Positions 34,041-43,127 of a DNA stretch of 64,000 nucleotides are shown here, one piece after another; position 1 is the stretch's first letter; every line of letters starts with the position of its first letter. Source of the DNA: Enhydrobacter aerosaccus (GTDB taxonomy: Bacteria > Pseudomonadota > Alphaproteobacteria > Reyranellales > Reyranellaceae); NCBI RefSeq assembly GCF_900167455.1, contig NZ_FUWJ01000003.1:328598-392597 (forward strand). Direction: 5' to 3'. The notes under the pieces were generated by a model. That model worked only from the letters and a program-made list of their open reading frames with translations. It did not search any database and was not told the DNA's origin. The position numbers were made by a program, and so were the translations under genes.

Positions 34041-36758
34041 GTGGCGGGACGTCGAACGCCCGTGTTAAGCGGGGACGTGCCCGACAGTTCGCCTCCTCCC
34101 TCCGTGCCTGCCGAAGCGACGCCGATGATGCGCCAGTATCTGGCGATCAAGGCTGCGCATCCCGATCATCTGCTGTTCTATCGCATGGGCGATTTCTACG
34201 AGCTGTTCTTCGAGGACGCGGTCAAGGCGTCGGCCGCGCTCGACATCGCCCTCACCAAGCGCGGCCAGCATCTGGGCGAAGACATCAAGATGTGCGGTGT
34301 GCCGGTGCACAGCCATGAGGCCTACCTGTCGCGGCTCATCCGCCAGGGCTTCAAGGTCGCTGTGTGCGAGCAGACCGAGGATCCGGCCGAGGCCAAGAAG
34401 CGGGGCGCCAAGTCGGTCGTCGAGCGCGCCGTTGTCCGAGTCATCACGCCCGGCACCCTGACCGAGGACGCGCTGCTTGATGCGCGCAGCCACAACTATC
34501 TTGCGGCCCTGGCCGAGGCGCAGGGCGAGCTGGCGCTGGCGTGGCTCGATCTTTCAACGGCCGACTTCGCGGCCCAGCCGTTGCTGCCGGGCCAACTTGC
34601 CGCCGCACTGGCTCGCCTCTCTCCCGGCGAGATCCTGGTTTCCGACCGGCTGCTGGCGCGGGACGGCGTCAAGATCGTGCTGGGCGACTGGAACGCCGCG
34701 CTGACGCCACTGCCTTCGGCGCGCTTCGACAGCGACAATGCCCGCAAGCGCCTGCAGGCCGCCTTCAATGTCGCGGCTCTCGACAGTTTCGGCTCCTTCT
34801 CGCGCGCCGAGGTCGCCGCGTGCGGCGCCTTGCTCGACTATGTCGAGCTGACCCAGGCCGGCAAGGCACCGGCGCTCTCGCCGCCGCGGCGGGAGCGGTC
34901 CGACGGAACGATGGAGATCGATCCGGCAACGCGGCGCAATCTGGAGCTGGTGCGCGGCCTCGATGGCCGGCGCGAGGGCAGTCTCCTCGCCACCGTCGAT
35001 CGCACCCTGACAGGACCCGGTGCACGCCTCCTGGCCGAGCGGCTGGCGGCGCCGCTGACCGATCGTGCCGAAATCGAGCGTCGTCTCGACCTTGTCCAGC
35101 TCTTCGTCGAGCGCCCGGCGCTGCGCGAGCGCGTGCGCGAGGCGCTGAAGCGCACACCGGATATCGAGCGCGCGCTGCAGCGGCTGTCGGTCGGACGCGG
35201 CGGTCCACGCGATCTCGCTGCCCTACGCGACGGCCTCGACTCGGCCGAGGCATTGGCCGCGCTCCTGTCGTCGGAGCCCGAGGCACTGGCGCCCGCTCCA
35301 GCGCCCTTGGCCGAGATTGTCGTCGCCATCTCTGGCCATCGACCCCTGATCCAGTCGCTGGCCGCGGCGCTGACCGACGAGCCGCCGTTGCTCGCGCGCG
35401 AAGGTGGATTCATCCGCGCCGGTTATCGCGCCGAACTCGACGAGCAGCGCACCTTGCGCGACGACAGCCGCAAGACGGTGGCGGCGCTCGAGGCGAAATA
35501 CCGGACGGCAACGGGCGTGCCGTCGCTCAAGATCCGCCACAACAACATGATCGGCTACCACATCGAGGTGACGGCGACGCACGCCGACAAGCTCGACCTG
35601 CCGGCGCTCGGCTTCACGCGACGTCAGTCGATGTCCAACGCGACGCGCTTCAGCACCGCCGAGCTGGCCGATCTCGAAACCCGCATCGGTCGTGCCGCCG
35701 ACCAGGCGCTGGCGCTGGAACTCGCCGTCTTCGAAGCGCTGATTGGCGAGGTCGTGGCTGTTTCTGCCGCCGTTGCCGCGGCGGGCCGGGCACTTGCCGC
35801 GCTCGATGTCGCGTCCGGTCTCGGCGAACTCGCTGTCACGGGCAATTACGTTCGGCCGACCCTCAGCGACGATCCAGCCTTCACCGTTGTCGGCGGGCGA
35901 CATCCGGTCGTCGAGGCCGCGCTTCAACGCCAGGGAAACGCGTCCTTCGTGCCCAACGATTGCGAGCTGGGGCCGGATCGTCGCCTGTGGCTGCTCACCG
36001 GTCCGAACATGGCCGGCAAATCGACGTTCCTGCGCCAGAACGCCCTGATCGCGGTCCTGGCGCAAGCCGGCTCGTTCGTGCCGGCGCGGGAGGTGCGGCT
36101 GGGCATCGTCGATCGGTTGTTCAGCCGTGTCGGCGCGGCCGACGATCTTGCCCGTGGCCGTTCGACCTTCATGGTCGAGATGGTCGAGACAGCCGCGATC
36201 CTCAACCAGGCCACCGCACGCAGCCTCGTCATCCTGGATGAGATCGGCCGCGGCACAGCGACCTTCGACGGCCTGTCGATTGCCTGGGCCACGCTCGAGC
36301 ATCTGCACGACATCAACAGGTGCCGGGCGTTGTTCGCCACGCACTACCACGAGCTGGGGGCGCTCAAGGAACGACTGGCCGCGCTCGCGCCCTACACGAT
36401 GCGCGTGAAGGAATGGCAGAACGAGGTCGTCTTCCTACACGAGGTGGCGCCCGGCGCAGCGGATCGATCCTACGGCATCCATGTTGCCCAGCTGGCCGGC
36501 CTGCCGTCGGCCGTCGTCGCCCGCGCCGAAGAAGTTCTGGCAGTCCTCGAGAAGGGCGAGCAGTCGGGTGCCGTGACGCGCCTCGTCGACGATCTGCCGT
36601 TGTTTGCCGCCGCGCCGGCGCGGCCTGCCGGCGGCAGCGCCAAGTCGGCACCCTCGGAAATCGAATCCGCTCTCGTCGCCGTCAATCCCGACGAGCTGTC
36701 GCCGCGCGAAGCACTGGAGCTGGTCTACGCCTTGCGCGCGCGACTTCCGGCGTCTTGA
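34041..36758 (+). CDS. mutS: DNA mismatch repair protein MutS
   Basis: 905 residues from GTG at 34041; an in-frame GTG at 34077 with GGGGAC upstream would give 893 and may be the true start. The mismatch-binding Phe-X-Glu is in MGDFYELF (Phe52, Glu54). The connector, core and clamp domains follow, and the ATPase domain starts with the Walker [14 protein letters not shown] near residue 654, then [20 protein letters not shown] and the Walker [17 protein letters not shown]. The C-terminal helix-turn-helix region is complete. It recognises mismatches and recruits MutL. It converges on the MetE-like gene with only four bases between. Confidence 0.97.
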   Translation: MAGRRTPVLSGDVPDSSPPPSVPAEATPMMRQYLAIKAAHPDHLLFYRMGDFYELFFEDAVKASAALDIALTKRGQHLGEDIKMCGVPVHSHEAYLSRLIRQGFKVAVCEQTEDPAEAKKRGAKSVVERAVVRVITPGTLTEDALLDARSHNYLAALAEAQGELALAWLDLSTADFAAQPLLPGQLAAALARLSPGEILVSDRLLARDGVKIVLGDWNAALTPLPSARFDSDNARKRLQAAFNVAALDSFGSFSRAEVAACGALLDYVELTQAGKAPALSPPRRERSDGTMEIDPATRRNLELVRGLDGRREGSLLATVDRTLTGPGARLLAERLAAPLTDRAEIERRLDLVQLFVERPALRERVREALKRTPDIERALQRLSVGRGGPRDLAALRDGLDSAEALAALLSSEPEALAPAPAPLAEIVVAISGHRPLIQSLAAALTDEPPLLAREGGFIRAGYRAELDEQRTLRDDSRKTVAALEAKYRTATGVPSLKIRHNNMIGYHIEVTATHADKLDLPALGFTRRQSMSNATRFSTAELADLETRIGRAADQALALELAVFEALIGEVVAVSAAVAAAGRALAALDVASGLGELAVTGNYVRPTLSDDPAFTVVGGRHPVVEAALQRQGNASFVPNDCELGPDRRLWLLTGPNMAGKSTFLRQNALIAVLAQAGSFVPAREVRLGIVDRLFSRVGAADDLARGRSTFMVEMVETAAILNQATARSLVILDEIGRGTATFDGLSIAWATLEHLHDINRCRALFATHYHELGALKERLAALAPYTMRVKEWQNEVVFLHEVAPGAADRSYGIHVAQLAGLPSAVVARAEEVLAVLEKGEQSGAVTRLVDDLPLFAAAPARPAGGSAKSAPSEIESALVAVNPDELSPREALELVYALRARLPAS

Positions 36759-36762
36759 AATC

Positions 36763-37779
36763 TCAAAGGGCCTGACGGGCCAGCGCCGCGCCCTGGGCGA
36801 GGGCGCGCAGCTTGCCGTAGGCGGTCGCGAGCGTCATCGGCGCCATGCCGCAATTGGTGCAGGCCTGGATGCGCTCGGGATCGACGAACTCGGTCGCGAC
36901 CTTGAGCGTCGCCGCCACCTCTTCCGGGGTCTCGATCTTGTCCGAAGCGACATCGATCGCGCCGACCAGCACGGTCTTGGTCTTGAGCAGCTTCATCAGT
37001 TCGGGCGGAACGTGGCTCTGCCGACATTCGAGCGACACCTGCTGGATCTTGCTGCGATCGAGGGCAGGGAAGGTCTGTTCGTACTGGCGCCAGCTTTCGC
37101 CCAGCGTCTCCTTCCACTTGATGTTGGCCTCGATGCCATAGCCGTAGCAGATGTGCACGGCGGTCGTGCACTTCAGTCCCTCGGCCGCCTTTTCGAGTGC
37201 CGGGACGCCCCACTCGACGGTCTCGCCGAGATAGACGTTGAAGGCCGGCTCATCGAACTGGATCACGTCGACGCCGAGCTTCTCCAGATCCCTGGCTTCC
37301 TGGTTGAGGAGTTCCGCGAAGGCGAAAGCCATCTTCACGCGGTCGCCGTAATAGCCGTCGGCCAGCGTGTCGATCAGGGTCATCGGGCCGGGCAAGGTGA
37401 ATTTGAGCTTGCGTGCCGTGGCTGCCCGGGCGGCGCGTGCCTCGCGCTCATGGACGAACTTGCGGCGCTTCAGCGCCGAGGTGACGGTGGGACAATCGGC
37501 TTCGTAGCGATTGTTCCGGATCCCCATGCGGACCTTCTTGTCGAAGTCCACGCCGTCGACTTCGGCCAGGAAGCCGTGGACGAAATGCTGCCGCGCCTGC
37601 TCGCCGTCGCTGACGATATCGAGACCGGCCTCTTCCTGGCGGCGGATGGCGAGGATGGTGGCGTCCTCCTTGGCTTCCTGCAGGGGAGCGCCGGTCAACG
37701 TCCAGGGTGCCCACAGCACGTTGGGTGTGGCCAGCCACGACGGCTTGGGCAGGCTTCCGGCCAGCGTCGTCTCGAACAT
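36763..37779 (-). CDS. Cobalamin-independent methionine synthase family protein (MetE C-terminal type)
   Basis: 338 residues, equivalent to the catalytic C-terminal barrel of MetE; the N-terminal half of the full 750-residue enzyme is absent. It begins FETTLAGSLPKPSW and has KFTLPGPMTLIDTL and IQFDEPAFNVYL. Likely zinc ligands are in VHICYGYG (His, Cys) and in IQACTNCGMAP. Single-domain members transfer methyl groups to homocysteine or other thiols from donors other than methyl-tetrahydropteroyl-triglutamate, sometimes with a corrinoid protein. The exact donor cannot be read here. Confidence 0.86.
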   Translation of the reverse strand: MFETTLAGSLPKPSWLATPNVLWAPWTLTGAPLQEAKEDATILAIRRQEEAGLDIVSDGEQARQHFVHGFLAEVDGVDFDKKVRMGIRNNRYEADCPTVTSALKRRKFVHEREARAARAATARKLKFTLPGPMTLIDTLADGYYGDRVKMAFAFAELLNQEARDLEKLGVDVIQFDEPAFNVYLGETVEWGVPALEKAAEGLKCTTAVHICYGYGIEANIKWKETLGESWRQYEQTFPALDRSKIQQVSLECRQSHVPPELMKLLKTKTVLVGAIDVASDKIETPEEVAATLKVATEFVDPERIQACTNCGMAPMTLATAYGKLRALAQGAALARQAL

Positions 37780-37808
37780 GAGTCCTCCCTAGGTTCTTGT
37801 TTCTGATC

Positions 37809-39167
37809 TCAGGACGGCAGGGGTCCCTGCAACGCCGGTTGCGGCTGGACTTCCGGCGGCAGGATATGGCCGAAGGTTCCCGGCGCATGCCAATGCAGTG
37901 TCCCAAAGGCGCCGCAACTCTCACACACCGAGCGCCAGGTCTCGTGATGCGCGCCGCAGGCGGAGCAGCGCCAGGTCCGGTCGGCTGGAGCCTCCGCCGC
38001 GCGCGCCAGCCATTCATGCAGCTTGGCGGGATCGCCGCCCGAACGCTCCTCGACATCGGCCATCAAGCGGCAGATGCGTGCGGTCGGATGCTCGCCGCCG
38101 GCGAGCTCGAGATGCCGCCGCGCTTCGCCCCACAGCGAGGCGTCCAAGGCCGCTTGCGCGAGCGCGATATGGCTCTCGGCATCCTCGGGCTTGTGGTCGA
38201 CCAGCTTCCGGATCACGCCGACCCGCTTCAGCGGATCGGTTTCGCCCGACGCCTTGAGATAGAGCGACGCCAGGTCCGGGTGTGGCGCCAGAGCCCAGGT
38301 TCGCTCCAGCGTCTTCATCGCCCTCTTGGCTTGGCCGGACTTGATCTGCAGCTCCGCCAGCCTGAGCGCGACGGCGATGCGCTCGGGCGCCAGACTGAAG
38401 GCTTCCCGCGCCAGCGCCAGTGCGTCGACCTCGTAGTTCTCGCGCTCCGCCACGCGGCTGCGCTCGACCAGCAGGAGCGCCTTTAGGGTGCGTCCCTTAT
38501 CGGATGTGACGACTTTGGTGCGCAGCCCGGTCTCCAGCGTTTCCTGCGCGTCCTTCCAGCGGCCGATCTGCGCCTGCATGTCGAACAGGGAGTGCACGAC
38601 CCACGGCGTCTGCGGCCGCAGCTTGAAGGCGCGCTGGGCATAGTCGAGCGCCTGTGCCTGGTTGCCGTCGGTCAGCGACTGGGCGATCAGTCCGCGCAGG
38701 CCGAGGAAGGCCATCTGCTCGTCCTCCAGCATGGCGTTGAACGCCCGGCGCGCGCCCTCGCGATCGCCATTGAGCTGCGCGGCCTGGGCCGACAGGAGGA
38801 GGGTCAGTGACGGCTCGGACAGGAGCTGTTCGGCCTTGCGCGCATTCTTCTGCGCATCGGCAGCATCGCCGGCAGCCACGGCCGCCAATCCCTGGGTGAG
38901 GGCGCGGTAGCCACGTCGGCGCCGACTTTCGCCCCAGCCCTCCAGCAAGGCTCCCGGTGTACCAACGATCCAGCGGTAGAGCAGCCACGCCGCGACCGCG
39001 AGCAGGATGAGGAGCAGCACGCCGCCCAGCAGGATGCCGACGCTGGTATCGAGGCGCCATCCTTGCCACTCCATCGTGACCAGGCCCGGGCGTTCGGCCA
39101 GCCACACCGCCCCGAACATCAGGACGGCCGCGATCGCGAACCAGAAGAGCGCGCGCAGGAAGGTCAT
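37809..39167 (-). CDS. hemY: HemY-like membrane TPR protein with C-terminal zinc ribbon
   Basis: 452 residues. Two hydrophobic segments at the N-terminus (about 5-25 and 44-66) flank a short loop with WLAERPGLVTMEWQGWRLDTSVG, the HemY_N pattern. The rest is a series of TPR-like helices, and the C-terminus has two CxxC pairs (CSACG and CESCG) that should form a zinc ribbon. It is not the protoporphyrinogen oxidase also called HemY; its role in tetrapyrrole synthesis is indirect. It starts 6 bases after the stop of the HemD-Mic60 fusion gene. The hemD-mic60-hemY order is widespread in alphaproteobacteria and parallels hemD-hemX-hemY in enterobacteria. Confidence 0.88.
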   Translation of the reverse strand: MTFLRALFWFAIAAVLMFGAVWLAERPGLVTMEWQGWRLDTSVGILLGGVLLLILLAVAAWLLYRWIVGTPGALLEGWGESRRRRGYRALTQGLAAVAAGDAADAQKNARKAEQLLSEPSLTLLLSAQAAQLNGDREGARRAFNAMLEDEQMAFLGLRGLIAQSLTDGNQAQALDYAQRAFKLRPQTPWVVHSLFDMQAQIGRWKDAQETLETGLRTKVVTSDKGRTLKALLLVERSRVAERENYEVDALALAREAFSLAPERIAVALRLAELQIKSGQAKRAMKTLERTWALAPHPDLASLYLKASGETDPLKRVGVIRKLVDHKPEDAESHIALAQAALDASLWGEARRHLELAGGEHPTARICRLMADVEERSGGDPAKLHEWLARAAEAPADRTWRCSACGAHHETWRSVCESCGAFGTLHWHAPGTFGHILPPEVQPQPALQGPLPS

Positions 39168-39173
39168 GGCCGC

Positions 39174-41171
39174 CTACCGCGCCGCTGCCAGGAGGGCCAC
39201 ACCTTCGGCCGCCAGCAGGTCGATGGCGCGCTGGGCCGCGAGATGCGCTTCGGCACGAGCAAGCCACGAGGAGGTGGCCGATGCCGTCTGGGGCGGCAAC
39301 GACTTCACGAGCTCGACCGCCTTGGCGAGGTCGCCCGTCTTCAAGGCCGCCTCGGCCCTGGCCAGCTTGGCCTCGGCGCTGTCGCCGGGAACGTCGGCAC
39401 CGACGCGGCGCAGGGAGATCAGCGACTTGAGCCGGCCCAGGACTCGTTGGCCGAGAGAGTCGTCGGCAAGGTCTTCGGCCAGGGCCGCCTTGGCCACAGC
39501 GGGAAAGCCGGCCGCCAGGGCTGCGCGCGACGCGACACCCTTCTCGGCCAGGGGCTGCAGCGTGGCCTTCTGTTCGGCGACCTTGGCATTGTCCTGCGCC
39601 AGCGGCGCCAGAAGGGAGAGATCGGCGGTGAAGGGCTGCTCCGATTCGAGTGCCGCATCCAGCCGGGCCGCGATGCCGATCAAGGCGGAGGCGCGCGCTG
39701 CGGCAAGGGTCTTCTGCTCGTCGGCGCTGATGCGGTTCGACTGCGCCTTGGTCTTCTCGATCGCATCGGCGAGGGCGGTTGCCTGATCCTTCTGGCCCGA
39801 CATCGCCTGTTCGAGATTCTGCAATCCCGATCGCAGGGTCGCGATCTCGATGCGCAGCGCCGCGACATCCTTGTCGACCTTCTCCGTATCGGCGGCGGGT
39901 TGCGGTGCCGGTTGCGGCGCCGGCTTGTTCTCCAGGGTCTCGATGCGGTTGCGCAGCGCGTTCAGCGTCTCGTCGGACGCGACAGGCGCAGGACTTTGGG
40001 TCGCGGTATTCGCCAGGGCGCGCATCCGCTTGTCGATGTCATCGAGACGTGCCCGGAATTCTTCCTGCGTCTTGGATAGCTTGTCTTCGTCAGCGCGTAG
40101 CCGTGCCTGGGCTTCGGCCAGGGCGCGCAGCGCCGCTTCCACTTCCTGCCGAGCCTTGTCTGCCATCGCCGACGCTTGTCCACTCTCGGGAGCGGCAGTT
40201 GCCGGTCCGCGCCACATCGCCTGCATTTCCGGGGGCCAATAGGGCAGGGAAAAGAGGGCAGCCGCGAGGACGATGACGGCAGACACGATACCAATGACAA
40301 AGGCGGTGACGGGCCCGATCCCGGATCGCACGGCCGCCGGACGTGTCGCCAGCGGAGGCGGTGTCGGCGCCGGTGAGGGTGCGGCGGGCGGTTCGCTCTC
40401 GGGGAGCGGAGAGGGAGAGGGCTCGCTCATGGGATGGGTCTCGTGCTCCGCATTTTGGGCATCGGCTTCAGCCAGCCGGTCGATCTCGTCGAGGATGGCC
40501 TGGCGCGTCGGACGCTCTGCCGCCACCGTGGCCTTGAAGGGCAACGCCTTCAGCGGCTCGGCCGCGGCCGGGCTGATGGCAATGGCCGTTACCGTACGGC
40601 AGGACTCGGCCAAGCCGGCGGCGAGAACGAGTTGCACGAACAGCTTGGAGGCGCGCGGCGAGAAGAAGGTCGCAACATCGATGGCGCGGGCCTCCAGGGC
40701 GGCGCGCGCCGAGTCGGGCAGGGTGTCGACCTGTTGCGATTCATAAAGCGCGAATCGGCGGACGAAATCCTGGGGGCCGAGGTCTCCTTTGACATCGACG
40801 CCCGAGACATGGATGAGCGGCCCGCCCTTGGGATCGAGCCGCTCCTGGACGAGCTTGGCGAGCGCCGCGCTGTCGCCCGAAGCGGACGTCACGGAGGTGA
40901 AGCCCAATCCTTCCGCCGTCGCCGCCGTCATGTCGCCAACGGCGAGGATCGGCTTGCTGCGAAGCTCGGTCGCTTCGGCAAGCGCACGAGCGCCGTTGGC
41001 GCTGGTCAGGAGGATTGCCTGACTGGCGGCCAGCGCCGGCGCGAAGTCGTCCGGTGGTCGGCGGAAATGAAGCTGGAACAACGGCGCGATCACGGGCACG
41101 TGCCCACGCTGGCCGAGTGCCTGGGACAGCGTCGTAGCCTCGCGTTCCGGCCGGGTGATCAGCACGCGCAT
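39174..41171 (-). CDS. hemD: Fusion of uroporphyrinogen-III synthase (HemD) and Mic60/mitofilin-like membrane protein
   Basis: 665 residues from the ATG at 41171, which has GGAG five bases upstream. Residues 1-235 are a HemD fold (MRVLITRPEREATTLSQALG, ILLTSANGARALAE, ATFFSPRASKLF), the enzyme that closes hydroxymethylbilane to uroporphyrinogen III. A Pro/Ser/Ala linker (about 250-285) leads to one membrane helix (TAFVIGIVSAVIVLAAALF), then a long coiled coil (about 335-490) and a C-terminal mitofilin-like helical domain with SLISLRRVGADVPG and LARAEAALKTGDLAKAV. Mic60 normally is a separate gene between hemD and hemY. No stop separates the two halves here; an internal ATG at 40430 with a weak ribosome site could still give free Mic60. 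Confidence 0.88.
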   Translation of the reverse strand: MRVLITRPEREATTLSQALGQRGHVPVIAPLFQLHFRRPPDDFAPALAASQAILLTSANGARALAEATELRSKPILAVGDMTAATAEGLGFTSVTSASGDSAALAKLVQERLDPKGGPLIHVSGVDVKGDLGPQDFVRRFALYESQQVDTLPDSARAALEARAIDVATFFSPRASKLFVQLVLAAGLAESCRTVTAIAISPAAAEPLKALPFKATVAAERPTRQAILDEIDRLAEADAQNAEHETHPMSEPSPSPLPESEPPAAPSPAPTPPPLATRPAAVRSGIGPVTAFVIGIVSAVIVLAAALFSLPYWPPEMQAMWRGPATAAPESGQASAMADKARQEVEAALRALAEAQARLRADEDKLSKTQEEFRARLDDIDKRMRALANTATQSPAPVASDETLNALRNRIETLENKPAPQPAPQPAADTEKVDKDVAALRIEIATLRSGLQNLEQAMSGQKDQATALADAIEKTKAQSNRISADEQKTLAAARASALIGIAARLDAALESEQPFTADLSLLAPLAQDNAKVAEQKATLQPLAEKGVASRAALAAGFPAVAKAALAEDLADDSLGQRVLGRLKSLISLRRVGADVPGDSAEAKLARAEAALKTGDLAKAVELVKSLPPQTASATSSWLARAEAHLAAQRAIDLLAAEGVALLAAAR

Positions 41172-41219
41172 GCGCTCTCCGTAGCCCATTGGGCGGCGCC
41201 ACTCCAGTGGCGCGAATGC

Positions 41220-41681
41220 CTAAAGCAAGACGACGCCTTCGACGGCGAGGAGTTGCCGCTTGGTCGGCAGGCCGCGGCCGCCTGAAAAGCCGCCTTCCTT
41301 GCCGCCGCTGGCGAGGACGCGATGGCACGGGACGATGATGGGGATCGGATTGCGGCCGCAGGCCATGCCGACGGCGCGCGGACCTGAGCCAAGGGCCATC
41401 GCCATGCCGCCATAGGTCGCAGTCTCGCCGTACGGGATATCGCGCATCATCGCCCAGACGCGCTTCTGGAAATCGGTGCCATGCTGCAGCAGCGGCAGAT
41501 CGAAGCGCTTGAGCTTGCGCTCGAAATAGCGCTTTAACTGAAGCGTCGCTTCCCTCAGGACGCGAGAAGGCGTATCGAGCGGCGGCTCATCGGCGTTCGT
41601 CCATCGCACGGCGCACAAGGCCTCGCCCTCCGCCTCGAGGGAGAGGCGGCCGACAGGACTGTCGATGAAGCAGATCGTCAT
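41220..41681 (-). CDS. ogt: Methylated-DNA--protein-cysteine methyltransferase
   Basis: 153 residues. The acceptor cysteine is Cys119 in IVPCHRVLASGG, and the helix-turn-helix segment (IPYGETATYGGMAMALG and PRAVGMACGRNP) precedes it, as in Ogt/AdaB. It removes methyl or alkyl groups from O6-guanine in a single-turnover reaction. The start MTICFIDSPVGRLSLEA is the natural family start though no clear ribosome site precedes it; an ATG at 41720 would add 13 residues. The frame remains open far upstream only as an antisense shadow of the hydrolase gene. Confidence 0.92.
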   Translation of the reverse strand: MTICFIDSPVGRLSLEAEGEALCAVRWTNADEPPLDTPSRVLREATLQLKRYFERKLKRFDLPLLQHGTDFQKRVWAMMRDIPYGETATYGGMAMALGSGPRAVGMACGRNPIPIIVPCHRVLASGGKEGGFSGGRGLPTKRQLLAVEGVVLL

Positions 41682-41747
41682 GGTCGAAGCGTAGCGTCGG
41701 GCGATGGCATTTGCCAACATGCGCCCAACCTGTTCGGGGGAGATGAA

Positions 41748-43115
41748 ATGACAGGCGGACGGCCGACACGGCGCGCCGTATTGGCGGGCGCGATGGCTTT
41801 GGCCCCGACCCTCGCTTGGGGCCGGCAGCGCCAGGCGTCCACCGGTGACGCTGCGGGACCGCCGCCGATCGTGTTCGTGCATGGCAATGGCGATTCGGCC
41901 GCCGTCTGGATCAACAACTTCTGGCGTTTCGAGAGCAACGGGTTTCGGCGCAACCAGCTCTTTGCCATCGACTTCCCCTATCCGCTGGCGCGCACCGACA
42001 ATTCCAAGCCGCAGGCGTTGCGCTCGTCGGCGGAAGACCAGACGCGCGAACTGGCAGCCTTCGTCGCCCAGGTTCGCAGCACCACCCGTCGGCGCAAGGT
42101 CGCGCTGATCGCCTCGTCGCGCGGCGGCGATGCCGTGCGCGGCTATCTGAAGAATAGCGGCGGCGCGGAATTTGTGAGCCACGCCGTTCTGTGCGGCACG
42201 CCGAACAAGGGCATTGTCATTTCCGAGACGATGCTGCCCGGCAGCGAGTTCAATGGCGCGGCGCCGTTCCTGAAGGATCTCAACAGCGGTGCGAACGATC
42301 TCGTTCCCGGCGTCGAGATGATGGCGATCCGCTCCGACAACAACGACAAGTACTCGCAGCCCGATGGCCGCTATGTCGGCTTTCCGGGCAAGCCGACGGG
42401 AGTCGGATACGACGCCTCGGAACTGCGCGGCGCAAAGAACGTGATCCTCGACGGGCTGGATCATCGCGAGACCGCCTTCCACAAGCTCGCGTTCGGCGCC
42501 CAATACGAATTCATCGTCGGCCAGCCCGCCGGCACGCTGTTCATCGCGCAGGAACCTTTGCCGACACTCAACGGCAAGGTCAGCGGGATCGCCGAGGGCG
42601 TCTATACCAACCTGCCGGTTGCCGACGCCGACGTGGAAATCTACGAGGTCGACGCCAAGACCGGCGAGCGCAAGAGCAACGTTCCCGTCCACCACAAGAA
42701 GACCGGTGTCGATGGCCAGTGGGGACCGTTCGTGGCCCATTCCGATGCCTATTACGAATTCATGGTCAAGGTGTCGGGCCAGCCGACGACGCACATCTAT
42801 CGGTCGCCGTTCCTGCGGTCGTCCGACATCGTGCATCTGCGCCCACAGCCTTTCGGCAAAGGCGACGAAGCGGCCGGTGCAATCGTCATCATGAGCCGGC
42901 CGCGCGGCTATTTCGGAGTCGGACGCGACAAGTTCAGCCTCGATGGCAAGGTGCCGCCGGGCATCACCGAAGGCGTTCCCGCGGTATCGACCGGCAAGCT
43001 CGCCTTCGATGCGACACCGCGGACCGTCGTCGCTGTCTTCAACAACGAAGTCATCCCGACACGCACTCTTCCGGCCAAGGACAACCACATCGTGGTGGCA
43101 GAGTTCACCAACTGA
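41748..43115 (+). CDS. Tat-exported alpha/beta-hydrolase (lipase/esterase-like) with C-terminal beta-rich region
   Basis: 455 residues. The N-terminus RPTRRAVLAGAMALAPTLAWG is a twin-arginine signal, so the protein should be secreted folded. The hydrolase domain starts with PPIVFVHGNGDSAAVW, and the nucleophile elbow reads IASSRGGDAV, an A-x-S-x-G variant of the usual G-x-S-x-G with serine followed by arginine. The later GLDHRETAFH could give the histidine. From about residue 260 to 455 there is a second region of about 195 residues rich in strands (VYTNLPVADADVEIYEV and following), like accessory domains of lipases and depolymerases. An in-frame GGGGGAGATGAA ribosome site precedes the start. 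It overlaps no neighbour and is divergent from ogt. Substrate unknown. Confidence 0.82.
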   Translation: MTGGRPTRRAVLAGAMALAPTLAWGRQRQASTGDAAGPPPIVFVHGNGDSAAVWINNFWRFESNGFRRNQLFAIDFPYPLARTDNSKPQALRSSAEDQTRELAAFVAQVRSTTRRRKVALIASSRGGDAVRGYLKNSGGAEFVSHAVLCGTPNKGIVISETMLPGSEFNGAAPFLKDLNSGANDLVPGVEMMAIRSDNNDKYSQPDGRYVGFPGKPTGVGYDASELRGAKNVILDGLDHRETAFHKLAFGAQYEFIVGQPAGTLFIAQEPLPTLNGKVSGIAEGVYTNLPVADADVEIYEVDAKTGERKSNVPVHHKKTGVDGQWGPFVAHSDAYYEFMVKVSGQPTTHIYRSPFLRSSDIVHLRPQPFGKGDEAAGAIVIMSRPRGYFGVGRDKFSLDGKVPPGITEGVPAVSTGKLAFDATPRTVVAVFNNEVIPTRTLPAKDNHIVVAEFTN

Positions 43116-43127
43116 CGGTCGGTCGGG

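Noticed and set aside
41682..43088. Minus-strand extension of ogt to 622 codons
   Set aside because: The extra 470 codons mirror the Tat hydrolase gene; Ogt proteins start at the MTICFIDSPVG point.
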